The position numbers were made by a program, and so were the translations under genes. DNA of 64,000 nt. It comes from JAJDXW01 sp965202895. Its GTDB lineage: Bacteria; Pseudomonadota; Gammaproteobacteria; HK1. How positions within the stretch are numbered: position 1 is the stretch's first letter; the number at the start of each line of letters is the position of its first letter. The notes under the pieces are model-generated. The model made no database searches, was not told where the DNA came from, and saw nothing but the letters and a program-made list of their open reading frames with translations. Shown here in pieces: positions 42,575 to 52,364 of the stretch. The stretch is taken from positions 186,001 through 250,000 of the forward strand of contig OZ241901.1 of NCBI GenBank assembly GCA_965202895.1. Reading direction: 5' to 3'.

Positions 42575-44196
42575 GCCCGGATATTGCACGAAGCCGGAGG
42601 ATTATGATTTTGGGGTGTTGTATGGCCCTGCCCGGAGAGTTTTCGGCGGGTAGAAGGAGGTCGGAAGGCGCCGGGGAGCGTCCTGGAGTGGTTCGGAGGG
42701 GGCGCGGAGGGGGTTTTCGGGTCTGGATGGCGTCGTGCGGCTCAGGGCGCCGCTCCGGGTCGAGCCCGGGGTGGGGATTCGGAGCAGAGCCGCGAAGCTG
42801 GGGCTTATCCCGCCGTAAGCCGTTGTACGAGCAGCCGGAAGACGGCTTGGTCAGGGCAGGCGGTGGACAGCCGCACCGCCACGGTGCGGGTGCTGCGGGT
42901 CACCACCGCACCGATGCGAAGCAGCCGCAGACGAAGGCTCTGGCATTGCGACCGGGCCAAGTCCGTCCCCCGCAGGGCCGTGCGGCGCATCGTCTCGAGC
43001 AGCGTGTACGCCAACCCCGCGAGCAGCAACCGGTACTGGTTCGTCCACCACTTCGAACTCGAAGTGCGGTCGGCGAACAGGGCCAACTGCTGTTCCTTGA
43101 TCCGGTTCTCCATGTCTGCACGCTGACAGTACACCCGGTCATGGAGTTCGTCCGCTTCCCTTTCAAGGTTGGTGACGATGAAGCGCAGGTTGCGTCCCTT
43201 CGCGGTGTGTTCGATGCGGGCGATGACCCGCCGGCGACGCCTCCAGGTCCGCGCCGCATACTTGAAGTCGTCGAACGACCGGCTCTTGGCCCTGGTCGCC
43301 TCGAAGCCGTCCCTGGCCACCTCGCACGCCACCGCCGCCTCGCGTTCGAGCACCGGATTGCGGGCCAGCCCCACGATGTATCCGACATCATGGCGCTCGC
43401 AATCCGGTGTCGGCAGAACCCCGAGTCCCCGCGAAACACGATGCGAACCCCAGGCCATGCCCGACGCAACCTCTTGACCAACAACGACAATATCCCCCAA
43501 GCGTGCTTCGCACCATCCTGGTTCGAACAACGAAGGTAGGCCACCAGCAACTGCTGACCGCAGAACACGTACAACGGCACGAAACAATAGCTGTCATAGT
43601 ACCCGTGGAAGAAGGCGCCCGGCTGATGACCGTGCACCGGATCATCGGTCGCGTCGAAGTCGAGCACCAACTCCCGGGGCGCACGTGCGAACGAGGCAAT
43701 GAACTGTTCGACCAGCTCCTGATGAATCGCAACCGCCCACTGGTGCTCGGCGTGCCGCTCGAACCGGCACCGCGTCGAGGCACTGGCCAAGCTGCGGTCG
43801 TGACCGCAGGCGGTCTGAACGACCGGGTCCTCACGAAGGGCGTCGTGGTCGTTCAAATCTTCGTATCCCAACGCGACCGCGTGGACCCTCTGGCGCACCA
43901 TCGTCACCACCTCGTGGCGAACCTTCCCGCGCTGGCGTGGCTCACCGAGCCGACGTGCGACCCGCCCGGTCAGCCCGAGCCGGCGGTCCACCTCGCGCAA
44001 CAACAACGCCCCCCCATGAGAAGAAACCGACCCGCCGGAGAAGTCCGCCCGCACCCGGCGCCGACGGCAGCTTGAAAACGTCATCGACCCGTGGTTCCAT
44101 TTCGTCACCGTCCGGCTCCCGGTTATATCCAGCGCAACTCACTGAATTATAACCGATCACGGGGCCAGACGGTACTCTTTCGTGCGATATCCGGGC
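42575..44196 (-). mobile_element. IS1380-family insertion sequence, degenerate
   Basis: The element of about 1.62 kb is bounded by imperfect inverted repeats GCCCGGATATTGCACGAA (42575-42592) and TTCGTGCGATATCCGGGC (44179-44196), 17 of 18 matching. The length fits IS1380. The expected 4-bp target duplication is not clear (flanks CCGA and GAAA). It sits next to the remains of an IS3 element. Confidence 0.75.
42805..44100 (-). pseudogene. IS1380-family transposase, at least two frameshifts
   Basis: The start MEPRVDDVFKLPSAP is in one frame; RRRRVRADFSGGSVSSHGGA through LDFDATDDPVHGHQ and FRGDSGFCRHRI is in a second; GYIVGLARNPVLEREAAVAC to the C-terminus is in a third. The DDE-type residues (LDFDATDD, RGDSGF) are still legible. 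The shifts lie near 44070 and near 43395. The gene cannot make a functional transposase. Confidence 0.82.
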
Positions 44197-44604
44197 GAAA
44201 GAGCAAGCGTCAGGTCCACAGTACCACATCGGTTCGGCCCCCCGAGGCCGCGACGATTTCATGCCTTCGGGGTGGGCAGGCGACCGACCATGAGAGTTTT
44301 TTAGAATCTCCCGCTCTTCGCGAAGCTGGCGATTCTCCCGCCGCAGCCGCCGCAACTCCTCGCGCTCAACGCTCGTCAGACCGTCCTCGCGGCGACCTGC
44401 ATCGCGGTCGGCCTGACGCACCCAGTTGCGGATCGCCTGCGATGAACACCCGAACTCGCGAGCGAGCTCCCCGGGCGTGCGACCCGCCCGCACCAACTCC
44501 ACCATCTGGCGACGGTACTCCGGCGCATACGGCGCTCGTCTTTCTCCCATTCGGACACCTCCTCTGCACAATGATCAGGTGTCCACGAAACCGGGGCAAC
44601 TCCA
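44197..44604 (-). mobile_element. IS3-family element remnant
   Basis: The outer end lies at 44580-44604, where the minus strand begins TGGAGTTGCCCCGGTTTCGT, a typical IS3-group terminus. Only orfA and its frameshift site remain before the IS1380 element is reached. A distant orfB-like piece lies at 45217. Confidence 0.65.
44292..44550 (-). pseudogene. IS3-family transposase OrfA, separated from its OrfB
   Basis: MGERRAPYAPEYRRQMVELV with the helix-turn-helix TPGELAREFGCSSQAIRNWV and the leucine-zipper-like LRRLRRENRQLREEREILK is complete OrfA. AGGAGG precedes the ATG. An A6 run at 44293-44298 (minus-strand AAAAAAC) is the usual site of -1 frameshifting into OrfB, but OrfB does not follow here, so the element is dead. 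Confidence 0.75.
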
Positions 44605-44817
44605 GTCGAGGTTGCGCCAGCGGTCGAGCGCCAGCGCTCCCATCCCTTCGTCCAGGGTTCCGTGCAACACGTACCGGCGCAATACCTGGGTGATCTCCAT
44701 GTCTATGAGATGCGGCACGTGAACGGCCTCGGTATCGTCGGCCAGCCGCGTCGCGAGCCGCTTGCCCGCCGTGGTGTTCAACAGGAGTTCGATGGCGCCG
44801 GAGGCGTCCAGAACCAT
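44605..44817 (-). pseudogene. vapC: VapC-type PIN-domain toxin, truncated by IS3
   Basis: The N-terminal 71 codons of a PIN toxin remain: MVLDASGAIELLLN with the first catalytic Asp, and HVPHLIDMEITQVLRR with the conserved Glu. After LDRWRNLD the sequence passes into the IS3 end, so the C-terminal Asp residues are lost. The start overlaps the antitoxin stop (TAATG). Confidence 0.75.
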
Positions 44818-45047
44818 TAGCGCGAATCTCGCTCCTCGCGCAGAACGTCCGCCGGCGAGGGCTCCAGTTCGACTTCCGGTTGCAAGCGAATCGCTTCGAG
44901 CAACTCTCGCCGGCTCGGGCGCTCCAGCGCTTTCTCTATCTCCCGCAGGACGTAGCGGGACATCGAGATCCCTTCGAGGGCGGCTCGGGCCTTCAGACGC
45001 CGATGCAGTGTCTCGGGAACGTTGCGGATCTGGATCATCGTTTGCAT
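44817..45047 (-). CDS. vapB: VapB/FitA-type antitoxin (ribbon-helix-helix)
   Basis: The product has 76 residues. MIQIRNVPETLHRRLKARAA is the DNA-binding ribbon-helix-helix N-terminus, and the acidic C-terminus (RLQPEVELEPSPADVLREER) would wrap the toxin. Start choice among ATGs at 45077, 45047 and 45038 is open; the last fits family length best. The partner toxin is truncated, so this antitoxin is an orphan. Confidence 0.75.
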   Translation of the reverse strand: MQTMIQIRNVPETLHRRLKARAALEGISMSRYVLREIEKALERPSRRELLEAIRLQPEVELEPSPADVLREERDSR

Positions 45048-45216
45048 CGTATTAGTATGAAAACATGATCTCTTCATGTCAACGTCCGCGAGTTCAGGGA
45101 TGCTCGGCGCCGCCCGCCAACGGGTCGAGGTGGCCGAGGTCGCCGAAGGGCATCGTCATGGCGGGGGGCATGGGACTTGCCAAGCCCCGTCCAACGAGAG
45201 GTAAGCCTGAAGGGAC

Positions 45217-45351
45217 GTGAGTCGGGATCATCGGAGGATGATGGTCGAGCTGGTAGCTCGGGGACACGCGGTGAGCCGCAAACGCGTGGCGCGGCTGATG
45301 TATGCGGAAGGGTTGGCGGGAGTGAGCCGCTGCCGGGGTACGCGCACGAGC
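45217..45351 (+). pseudogene. IS3-family OrfB fragment
   Basis: HRRMMVELVARGHAVSRKRV followed by ARLMYAEGLAGVSRCRG is the HTH_21 part of IS3-group OrfB. No integrase core follows. Confidence 0.55.
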
Positions 45352-45380
45352 CGTCCGGAGCCGGGAGCGCCGGTTGCGAA

Positions 45381-45478
45381 CCTGGGAGCGCTCGTGTCCC
45401 GCCCGCTTTGCCATCCGGCGGGCTTCCGGCGGCGGACCTCCGGTCCGCGCTTGCGGGCGAGACACAAGCGCTCCCAGG
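45381..45478. repeat. 98-bp palindromic repeat (REP/MITE-like), possible terminator of the RND genes
   Basis: CCTGGGAGCGCTCGTGTCCC at 45381 extends to GCCCGC and is mirrored by the arm 45453-45478, 24 of 26 bases pairing, around a 46-base loop. It begins 28 bp beyond the stop of the RND pump gene (minus strand), so a transcript would form a strong hairpin there. Confidence 0.75.
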
Positions 45479-45506
45479 ACGCAGCGCCAACCCTGCCGAT
45501 TCGCCG

Positions 45507-48500
45507 TCAGGCCGGGTCGGCCGTCCCCGCCGCCGGCGGCGCGTCCCGAGCCCCCCGCCGCCCGGCTGCCCGCTCGACCACGTAGTACAGCACGGGGATG
45601 AACACCACCCCGACCACCGTGGCTGCGACCATCCCGCCGAACACCACGAACCCGATCGAGGTCCGGCTCGCCGCCCCCGCGCCGCTCGCGAACACCAGCG
45701 GCAGCACGCCGAGGAGGAACGACAGCGCCGTCATCATCACCGCCCGGAAGCGAAGCCGCGCCGCCTCGACCGCCGCCTCCGCCGCCGGCGCCCCCGCATC
45801 CCGGCGCACCTTGGCGAACTCCACGATCAGGATCGCGTTCTTGCTCGCGAGCCCGATCAGCATCACCATCCCGATCTGCGCGTAGAGGTTGTTGTCGAGG
45901 AAGGGCAGCGCCACCAGCGGGACCAGCGCCCCGAACACCGCGACCACCACCGAGAGGACCACCGAGACCGGCGTGCTCCAGCTCTCGTACTGCGCTACCA
46001 GGAACAGGTAGGCGAAGACCAGGGCGAGGGCGAAGACGACCACGACGAGGCCGCCCGCTTCGAGCTCCTGCCGTGACGTTCCGGTCCATTCGATGGCGTA
46101 GCCCTCCGGCAGCACCCGGCCCGCCACCGCCCGAAGCGCCCGGATCGCCTCGCCGGTACTGAATCCCTCGCCGTTCGAGCCCGAGAGCGCCGCCGACGGC
46201 GCCTGATCGTAGCGCGAGACGGCGAGCGGTCCAAGCACCGTCTCCACGTCCGCCACCAGGGCGCGGAGCGGGATCATGTCCCCGGCGGCGTTGCGCACGT
46301 GCAGCCGGCCGATGTCCTCCACGGTGTTGCGGTAGCGCGCCTCGGCCTGGAGGATGACCCGGTAGACCTTGCCGAACAGGTTGAAGTCGTTGACGTAGGA
46401 CGACCCGAGGCTCGCCTGGAGGACGGAGAAGATCTCCGCCACCGGTACGCCCAGGGCCTCGGCCTTGTCGCGGTCGACGTCGAGGAAGAGCTGCGGGACG
46501 TTGGCCGCATAGGTGCTGAAGACGTTGGCCAGCGCCGGGTCCTGGTTCGCGTGGAACACGAGCGCGCGCAGGGCCGCCGCCAGTTCCTCGGGCGAGCGCC
46601 CCCCGAAGTCCTGGAGCTGCGCCTCGAGGCCCCCGCTCGTCCCCACCCCGATGATGGGCGGCGGAGGGAAGGCGAACGCTTCCGCCTCGATCAAGGCAGC
46701 GAGCCGGCGGTTGATCTCGCGCAGGATCACGTACCAGCGCAGTTCGGGGGCGGTGCGCTCGTCCCAGTGCGCGAGGATCGGGATGAGGAGGGCGCGGTTG
46801 GAAGCCGCGCCCCCAAGGAGGCTGAACCCGGCCACGGAGATGACGTCCGTGACCCCCTCGACCCCCCGCACCATCTCGCTCGCCCGTTCCACCACGGCCT
46901 CGGTCCGGGCGAGCGACGCCCCGGCCGGGAGCTGCACGTCGACGAAGAACGCGCCCTTGTCCTCCAGCGGCAGGAAGCCGGTCGGGGCCGCCCGGAACAG
47001 GTATGCCGCGCCCCCCGCGATGACCGCGAAGACCAGCATCGACACCCCGGCGCGGCGGATCATCCGCCCGACCAGCCCCGCATAGCCGTCGCGCACCTTG
47101 TCCACCATCCGGGCGAACCGGCCCGGCCGCGCGCCCGCCGCCGGCGGCTTGAGCAGCAGCGCACACAGCGCCGGCGACAGGGTCAGCGCATTGACCGAGG
47201 ACAGCACCACCGCCACGCAGATCGTCACCGAGAACTGCGTGTACAGCGCCCCGGTGATGCCGGGCATGAACGAGACCGGCACGAACACCGCCAGCAGTAC
47301 CAGGGTAGTGGCCACCACCGGCCCGGTCACCTCGCGCATCGCCTGCCGCGTCGCCGCCCGCGCCTCCTGCCCCGTCTCGGACATGATGCGCTGCACGTTC
47401 TCCACCACCACGATGCTGTCGTCCACCACCACCCCGATGGCCAGGATCGTCGCGAACAGGGTGATCATGTTCGCGGAGAAGCCCAGGGCGTAGAGCGCCG
47501 CGTAGGCGCCGATCAGCGAGACCGGGATCGCAAGCGTCGGGATGAGGGTCGAGCGCCAGTCGGCGAGGAACAGGAAGGTGACCGCGACCACCAGCACGAA
47601 GGTGATGAACAGGGTCCGGACCACCTCCCGCACGGAGGCGCGCACGGCCCGGGTGGTGTCGTAGAGGACCTTGTATTCCACGTCCGGCGGGAAGCGCGCG
47701 GAGAGCGCCGCGAGCCTCGCATGGACCGCGTCGGCCACCGTGAGCGCGTTGGCGCCGGGCGACTGGTAGACCGCGATCATGGCCGCCGGCCGGTTGTCGA
47801 GCTTCGAGACCGCGTTGTAGACCTGCGAGCCCAGCTCGATCCGGGCCACGTCCTTGAGCCGCACGAAGGAGCCGCCCGCGTCCGCCCGCACGATGACGTT
47901 CCCGAACTCCTCCACGGTCGCGAGCCGCCCTTTGGCCCGGACCGCGTACTGGAACTGCGGCGCCCCGTCGAAGGGTGGAGCGCCGATCTGCCCGGCCGTG
48001 GCCTGCACGTTCTGTGCCCGGATCGCGGCCGCGACGTCCGCGGCGGTCAGCTTCAGCAGGGCCAGCCGGTTCGGGTCCAGCCACACCCGCATCCCGTAGT
48101 CCAGGGCCCCGAACTGCGCCACGTTCCCCACCCCGTTGATCCGCGAAAGCGCGTCCTGGACGTGGATCGAGGCGTAGTTGCTCAGGAACAGCCCGTCGTG
48201 GGTCCCTTCCGGCGACGTGAGGTTGACCACCATCAGCATGTTCGAGGACTGCTTGCGGGTGACGATCCCCTGCCGGACCACCTCCTGCGGCAGACGGGCC
48301 TGCGCGATCGCGACCCGGTTCTGCACGTTGACCGCGGCGATGTCGGGGTCCGTGCCGACCGCGAAGGTGACCGTCAGCGTGTAGCCGCCGCCGTTGGTGC
48401 TGGTCGAGGACATGGAGAGCATGCCGTCGACGCCGTTGACCTCCGCCTCGATGGGCGCGGCCACCGCCTCCTGCACCACCTGGGCGTCCGCCCCCGGATA

Positions 48501-48647
48501 GCTGGTCGTCACCTGGACCTGGGGCGGGGCGATCTCGGGGAACTCCGCGACCGGGATCGAGCGGATCGCGATCAGCCCGGCCAACGCGATCACGATGGAG
48601 AGGACGAAGGCGAACCTCGGCCGCCCGATGAAGAACCCGGAGAGCAT
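45507..48647 (-). CDS. RND multidrug efflux pump, inner-membrane subunit (HAE1/AcrB type)
   Basis: The 1046-residue product has the full AcrB architecture. The N-terminal TM1 region is GRPRFAFVLSIVIALAGLIA, then a porter domain, TM2-6 with the proton-relay GVVVDDSIVVVENVQRIM, a second porter half, and C-terminal TMs (IVEFAKVRRDAG; RTSIGFVVFGGMVAATVVG). It exports hydrophobic compounds with the fusion protein encoded upstream at 49920-51149; an outer-membrane channel gene is not in the window. A methyltransferase gene separates the two pump subunits. Confidence 0.95.
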   Translation of the reverse strand: MLSGFFIGRPRFAFVLSIVIALAGLIAIRSIPVAEFPEIAPPQVQVTTSYPGADAQVVQEAVAAPIEAEVNGVDGMLSMSSTSTNGGGYTLTVTFAVGTDPDIAAVNVQNRVAIAQARLPQEVVRQGIVTRKQSSNMLMVVNLTSPEGTHDGLFLSNYASIHVQDALSRINGVGNVAQFGALDYGMRVWLDPNRLALLKLTAADVAAAIRAQNVQATAGQIGAPPFDGAPQFQYAVRAKGRLATVEEFGNVIVRADAGGSFVRLKDVARIELGSQVYNAVSKLDNRPAAMIAVYQSPGANALTVADAVHARLAALSARFPPDVEYKVLYDTTRAVRASVREVVRTLFITFVLVVAVTFLFLADWRSTLIPTLAIPVSLIGAYAALYALGFSANMITLFATILAIGVVVDDSIVVVENVQRIMSETGQEARAATRQAMREVTGPVVATTLVLLAVFVPVSFMPGITGALYTQFSVTICVAVVLSSVNALTLSPALCALLLKPPAAGARPGRFARMVDKVRDGYAGLVGRMIRRAGVSMLVFAVIAGGAAYLFRAAPTGFLPLEDKGAFFVDVQLPAGASLARTEAVVERASEMVRGVEGVTDVISVAGFSLLGGAASNRALLIPILAHWDERTAPELRWYVILREINRRLAALIEAEAFAFPPPPIIGVGTSGGLEAQLQDFGGRSPEELAAALRALVFHANQDPALANVFSTYAANVPQLFLDVDRDKAEALGVPVAEIFSVLQASLGSSYVNDFNLFGKVYRVILQAEARYRNTVEDIGRLHVRNAAGDMIPLRALVADVETVLGPLAVSRYDQAPSAALSGSNGEGFSTGEAIRALRAVAGRVLPEGYAIEWTGTSRQELEAGGLVVVVFALALVFAYLFLVAQYESWSTPVSVVLSVVVAVFGALVPLVALPFLDNNLYAQIGMVMLIGLASKNAILIVEFAKVRRDAGAPAAEAAVEAARLRFRAVMMTALSFLLGVLPLVFASGAGAASRTSIGFVVFGGMVAATVVGVVFIPVLYYVVERAAGRRGARDAPPAAGTADPA

Positions 48648-48688
48648 GGCGCGCTATCCGGTTTCCCCGAAAGGTTCGATCACGCCGC

Positions 48689-49753
48689 TCATGGCAGCGT
48701 GGCGCTTCTTTCTTCTGCAATCCCGAGATATTCATCCGAAAGGTCCATACCCACGGATTTCCTGCCGAACCTGCTGGCGACGGACATGGTCGTCCCCGTT
48801 CCACAGAATGGATCGAGTACCAGACCGCCCATGGGGGAAGTAGCCAGGATCGGGATCTTGCACAGGTCCTCGGGATAGGGAGCGAAATGGATCCTGCGCT
48901 TCTGGGTGTCTTCGGGCAGGATGTCCCGGACGTCGGAAGGTTTGCTTCCGTTCGGGTGGTACTTCAGAAAATAGAACCCCTTGTCTCCGAGCTCCTTCGC
49001 TCTCCCGGACACCTTTTCGGAGTCGGAATGGGTCGTCCGCTGCCGGCCGCGAATGATCATGCGAAAATCGGCGATCTCACCCGCCGCAACGCGGCCGAGC
49101 ATCCGCTCCAGTGCGCCGAAGGCGTCTGTCTTTTCCTCTTCGGTGAGATCCGAAGACAGCTCGATTTGCCTCCGGTACCGAACCCCGCGTACTCCCGTGG
49201 CGGAAACCACCGAGCCATTGACCACCTTCGCCTGTTTCGGCGTACTGCGGATGGAATCGGTGTCGTAGTAGTATCCCCGCGGAGATTTCACGAAATGGAA
49301 AACGTCTTCATGAACGTTCCGTAAACGATCCTTCGTATTGTCGGGTCCTCCCTTGATCTTGTTCCAGACCACGTTGTTTCTCAGGATCCAGCCCTGCTTG
49401 TCCATCAATTCCATGGCAATCCGCCAAGGGATGCCGATGAGATTCTTGCCGGCATAAGAGTCGCCGATATTCAGCCAGAAGGAGCCCGCCGGCTTGAGGA
49501 CCCGCTTGATCTCGGCACATACCGCAGCGAGGTTGCGAATGAAGTCTCTATAGTCCCGCTCGAGTCCGATGCCGCTGTTCGCGTACTCCCGTTTACCCCA
49601 GTAAGGCGGACTGGTCATGCAGCAATCGAAGGTATCGGGAGGAAATTCCCCGAGAACGTCCAGAGCGTCGCCCTGAACGAAGATCGGAGACACGCGCGCG
49701 GTGCCCAGATAGCTCTCCAAGCGCGCCCTCGCGTCGGGGGTGTTCGTAATCAC
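48689..49753 (-). CDS. DNA methyltransferase, beta class (N4-cytosine or N6-adenine)
   Basis: The product has about 354 residues from the GTG at 49753 (start uncertain; the frame is open further upstream). The catalytic motif TSPPYWG is at 47-53 and the AdoMet-binding DPFCGTGTT at about 314-322, i.e. order IV then I, the beta class. TSPPYW is most common in N4-cytosine enzymes. No restriction endonuclease gene is adjacent, so it may be solitary. The gene is lower in GC than the RND genes on both sides and lies between the fusion protein and pump genes, so it looks inserted. Confidence 0.88.
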   Translation of the reverse strand: MITNTPDARARLESYLGTARVSPIFVQGDALDVLGEFPPDTFDCCMTSPPYWGKREYANSGIGLERDYRDFIRNLAAVCAEIKRVLKPAGSFWLNIGDSYAGKNLIGIPWRIAMELMDKQGWILRNNVVWNKIKGGPDNTKDRLRNVHEDVFHFVKSPRGYYYDTDSIRSTPKQAKVVNGSVVSATGVRGVRYRRQIELSSDLTEEEKTDAFGALERMLGRVAAGEIADFRMIIRGRQRTTHSDSEKVSGRAKELGDKGFYFLKYHPNGSKPSDVRDILPEDTQKRRIHFAPYPEDLCKIPILATSPMGGLVLDPFCGTGTTMSVASRFGRKSVGMDLSDEYLGIAEERSATLP

Positions 49754-49919
49754 CGCCGAACGGACCGTTGCATCGAGATTGCCGACTTCATCCCTGTTCC
49801 TGCGCTTTGCGCACCCGATTGTACATCGTTCGTGCCGACCGTCGAGCAAGTCGTTCCCGGTGGTGACGAAGCGAGGCGGCGGACGGTCGCGGCGCGGCAC
49901 TCGTGCCGTGGGCCCGCGC

Positions 49920-51149
49920 TTAGTCCCGACCCTCGACGACGGGGCGGACGGCCATGTTCGGGCGGATCTTCTGAAGGCCTTGGACGACCACCCGCTCACC
50001 CTCGGCGAGGCCGTCGGAGACGATCCAGTCGGTCCCGGTCCGGTCGCCGAGGGTGACCCGGCGGACTTCGGCCCGGTTCGCGCGGTCCACGACGAGGACG
50101 AAGCGTCCCCGCCGGTCCCGCTGCACCGCCGCCTGGGGAATCACCAAGGTGGAGGTCGGCTGCTTCTCGCGCACGATCACGGTGACGAACTGGCCCGGCA
50201 GCAGCACCCCGTCGGGGTTCGGAAACACGGCGCGGGCGAGGACCGTGTCCGTCGCCCGCTCGACCGCCGGGGCGAGGTAGTCGAAGTTGCCCGGGTGCTC
50301 GTAGTCGCTGCCGTCCGACAGCCGCAACGAGGGCGCGACCGGCGGATCCTCGATGTCGATCCCCTGGCGGCGGGCCTCGATGAGGTCCCGCTCGGGGACC
50401 GCGATGGTGACGTGGACCGGGTCGATGCTCGTCACCGTCGCGAGGACCCCGCCGTTCGGCCGCACGAACGATCCCACGCTGAACGCCGCCCGGCTGACCC
50501 GGCCGGCGATCGGGCTCGTCACCTCCGTGTAGGAGAGGTCGAGCCGGGCGCGGCGGAGGGCGGCCTGCGCCTGCTGGACCACCGCGCGGGCGGCGCCGAG
50601 CGCGGCGCGGGCTTCGTCGAGCGAGGAAGGCGCGAGGGTTCCGCGTTCCACCAGGGACTGTTTGCGCTCGAAGTCCCCACGGGCGTTGTCGAGGGTGGCT
50701 TGCGCGCCCGCGAGGTCGGCTTCGCGCTGCTCGACCGCGATCCGGTACGGGGCCTGTTCGATGAGGAACAGCAGATCGCCCTTCCCGACGTCGGCGCCCT
50801 CGCGAAAGCCGCGCCGCTCCAGGAAGCCTTCGACCCGCGCCACCAGATCGACGGTCTCGGCCGCCTCCACCCGGCCGACGTAGACGAAGCTTGGCGTCAC
50901 GTCCCGCCGCGCGACGGGGGCGACGACCACGCTCGGCGCATCCGGGGCCGTCTGGGCCGCCGCGGCCGGCGCCATCGCCCCGCCCGCGCCTGCGGTCCAG
51001 AGCCCGGTCCCGACCCCGGCCCACGCCAGCCACCCGGCGGCAAGCGCGCCCCCCCACCGACGGCCGTCCTCCCACCGACAGCCGCCCCGCCGCCGCGGGC
51101 CGCGCCGGCACCCACCGCCGCTCCCGCTCCTGCTCCGGGTCATGGTCAT
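49920..51149 (-). CDS. RND efflux membrane fusion protein
   Basis: The product has 409 residues. An N-terminal hydrophobic segment (about 34-60) anchors or exports it. It has the lipoyl halves around a coiled-coil hairpin (VGRVEAAETVDLVARVEGFL; KGDLLFLIEQAPYRIAVEQR; YTEVTSPIAGRVSRAAFSVG) and a C-terminal beta-barrel/membrane-proximal part (LVIPQAAVQRDRRGRFVLVV). It bridges the RND pump to an outer-membrane channel. No lipobox cysteine is seen. Confidence 0.92.
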   Translation of the reverse strand: MTMTRSRSGSGGGCRRGPRRRGGCRWEDGRRWGGALAAGWLAWAGVGTGLWTAGAGGAMAPAAAAQTAPDAPSVVVAPVARRDVTPSFVYVGRVEAAETVDLVARVEGFLERRGFREGADVGKGDLLFLIEQAPYRIAVEQREADLAGAQATLDNARGDFERKQSLVERGTLAPSSLDEARAALGAARAVVQQAQAALRRARLDLSYTEVTSPIAGRVSRAAFSVGSFVRPNGGVLATVTSIDPVHVTIAVPERDLIEARRQGIDIEDPPVAPSLRLSDGSDYEHPGNFDYLAPAVERATDTVLARAVFPNPDGVLLPGQFVTVIVREKQPTSTLVIPQAAVQRDRRGRFVLVVDRANRAEVRRVTLGDRTGTDWIVSDGLAEGERVVVQGLQKIRPNMAVRPVVEGRD

Positions 51150-51370
51150 GGGGCATCGGACCTCGTGGTTCGCCGAGAACGGGCGCGATGACGCACGTCG
51201 GGGCCGCGATCAACGGGCGGTATGGCAGCGGGAGCGTTCAGCATGGCCGCATCCCCAACCATGTGGAACGCGGCCGTTCGGTGCGGGGCGCGTCTCGGGC
51301 GAGCGGTGGATGACGAGTCACCCGGACGGGCTCCCCCAAGAGGGTCCGCAGCGGTTCCGCCGGGAGCCCC

Positions 51371-51946
51371 CTAGCCCGCATCGTCCTGATCGGATTCGAG
51401 GAGGGCGGTCGCGAGCGGGTCCGGGAGCCGGGACAGCAAGGCTTCCGGCAGCGAGGTGGCGGCCGACCACAGCACCGCGTAGTCGCCGCCGTCGCGTTGG
51501 CGGTAGACGAGATAGCAGCGTCCGTCCGTGCTCACCGAAAGCTCCGCCGAGGCGCGGTGGTACATCCGGTCGAGGTCGGCATCCGCCGCGACCGGTGCGA
51601 GCCGCAGGCGCATGGGCCGGCTGACCGGATTCATCACCGTGAGGAGCTCGGGCTCGGCCTGCCCGGCGCGCGCGAGAGCCTCGTCGAGCAGGCGATCCAG
51701 GGCCTCCATCGCGGGGGCCGGAAACGCCCGCCAGCGAACGAGGAGCTGTTCCTTGGCGCGGGCCCGCGGAACCGGCTCGCCCGGCGCGGAGGGGGCGGAG
51801 GGGGCGGAGGGGGCGGAGGGGGCGGAGGGGGCGGAGAAAACAGGCATCCGGGCATCCTCCGCCGACAGCCCGTCATGGGCCGTTGAGCCGGCCGGCTCCG
51901 GGTCGCCCGGCGGTCGGGCCGCCGCTGCTTTGTCGCCGTCTCCCAT
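51371..51946 (-). CDS. Hypothetical protein with Ser-Ala-Pro repeats
   Basis: The product has 191 residues from the ATG at 51946. Residues about 35-52 are repeats of Pro-Ser-Ala encoded by a 9-bp-type GGAGGGGGC tandem (51784-51835). The rest (LLVRWRAFPAPAMEALDRLL; AELSVSTDGRCYLVYRQRDG) looks like a small folded domain, not recognised. The 9-bp repeat makes length variation likely. Confidence 0.5.
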   Translation of the reverse strand: MGDGDKAAAARPPGDPEPAGSTAHDGLSAEDARMPVFSAPSAPSAPSAPSAPSAPGEPVPRARAKEQLLVRWRAFPAPAMEALDRLLDEALARAGQAEPELLTVMNPVSRPMRLRLAPVAADADLDRMYHRASAELSVSTDGRCYLVYRQRDGGDYAVLWSAATSLPEALLSRLPDPLATALLESDQDDAG

Positions 51947-52364
51947 CCGTCCATTTTCCGCGCCGCACCCGCTCCGGCACAAGACGCTTGGCGACGGCTT
52001 GGCGGCGCGACCGACCCTCACTTGCCCGCCGGTTCCCTCCCCCATCACCTCCCCCTCGCGGTCCTGGCCCGCTCGGTGCGGCTCGCCCGCCCGGATCGGA
52101 TCGGAGCGGACCGGGGCGACGGACGGGTCGGGAACGAAGTGTTCCGGGAGCGGGGGAGTCCTGGGATCGTGGACCTCTCGCCCGCATCGTGCGCCTCTTC
52201 GATCCGCTCGGTGCGGCGAGCCGACCGCTTGTTGCGCCGCGCGGAGGCGGCGCGCTACGCTTCGACGGTCCCCGAGCCTTGGGGAGCATCGGCCGACCGG
52301 CCGCGCCACGGGGCGGCGATGGCGGGAGGGTGGCCGTACCGTACCGGAAACGAGGAGGAACTCG
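51947..52364. other. Intergenic region before the GST gene
   Basis: About 420 bp with divergent transcription on either side. No gene is supported; AGGAGGAA immediately precedes the GST start. Confidence 0.4.

Noticed and set aside
42805..44100. Programmed frameshift in the IS1380 transposase
   Set aside because: IS1380 elements normally use a single frame, and at least two separate shifts are needed here.
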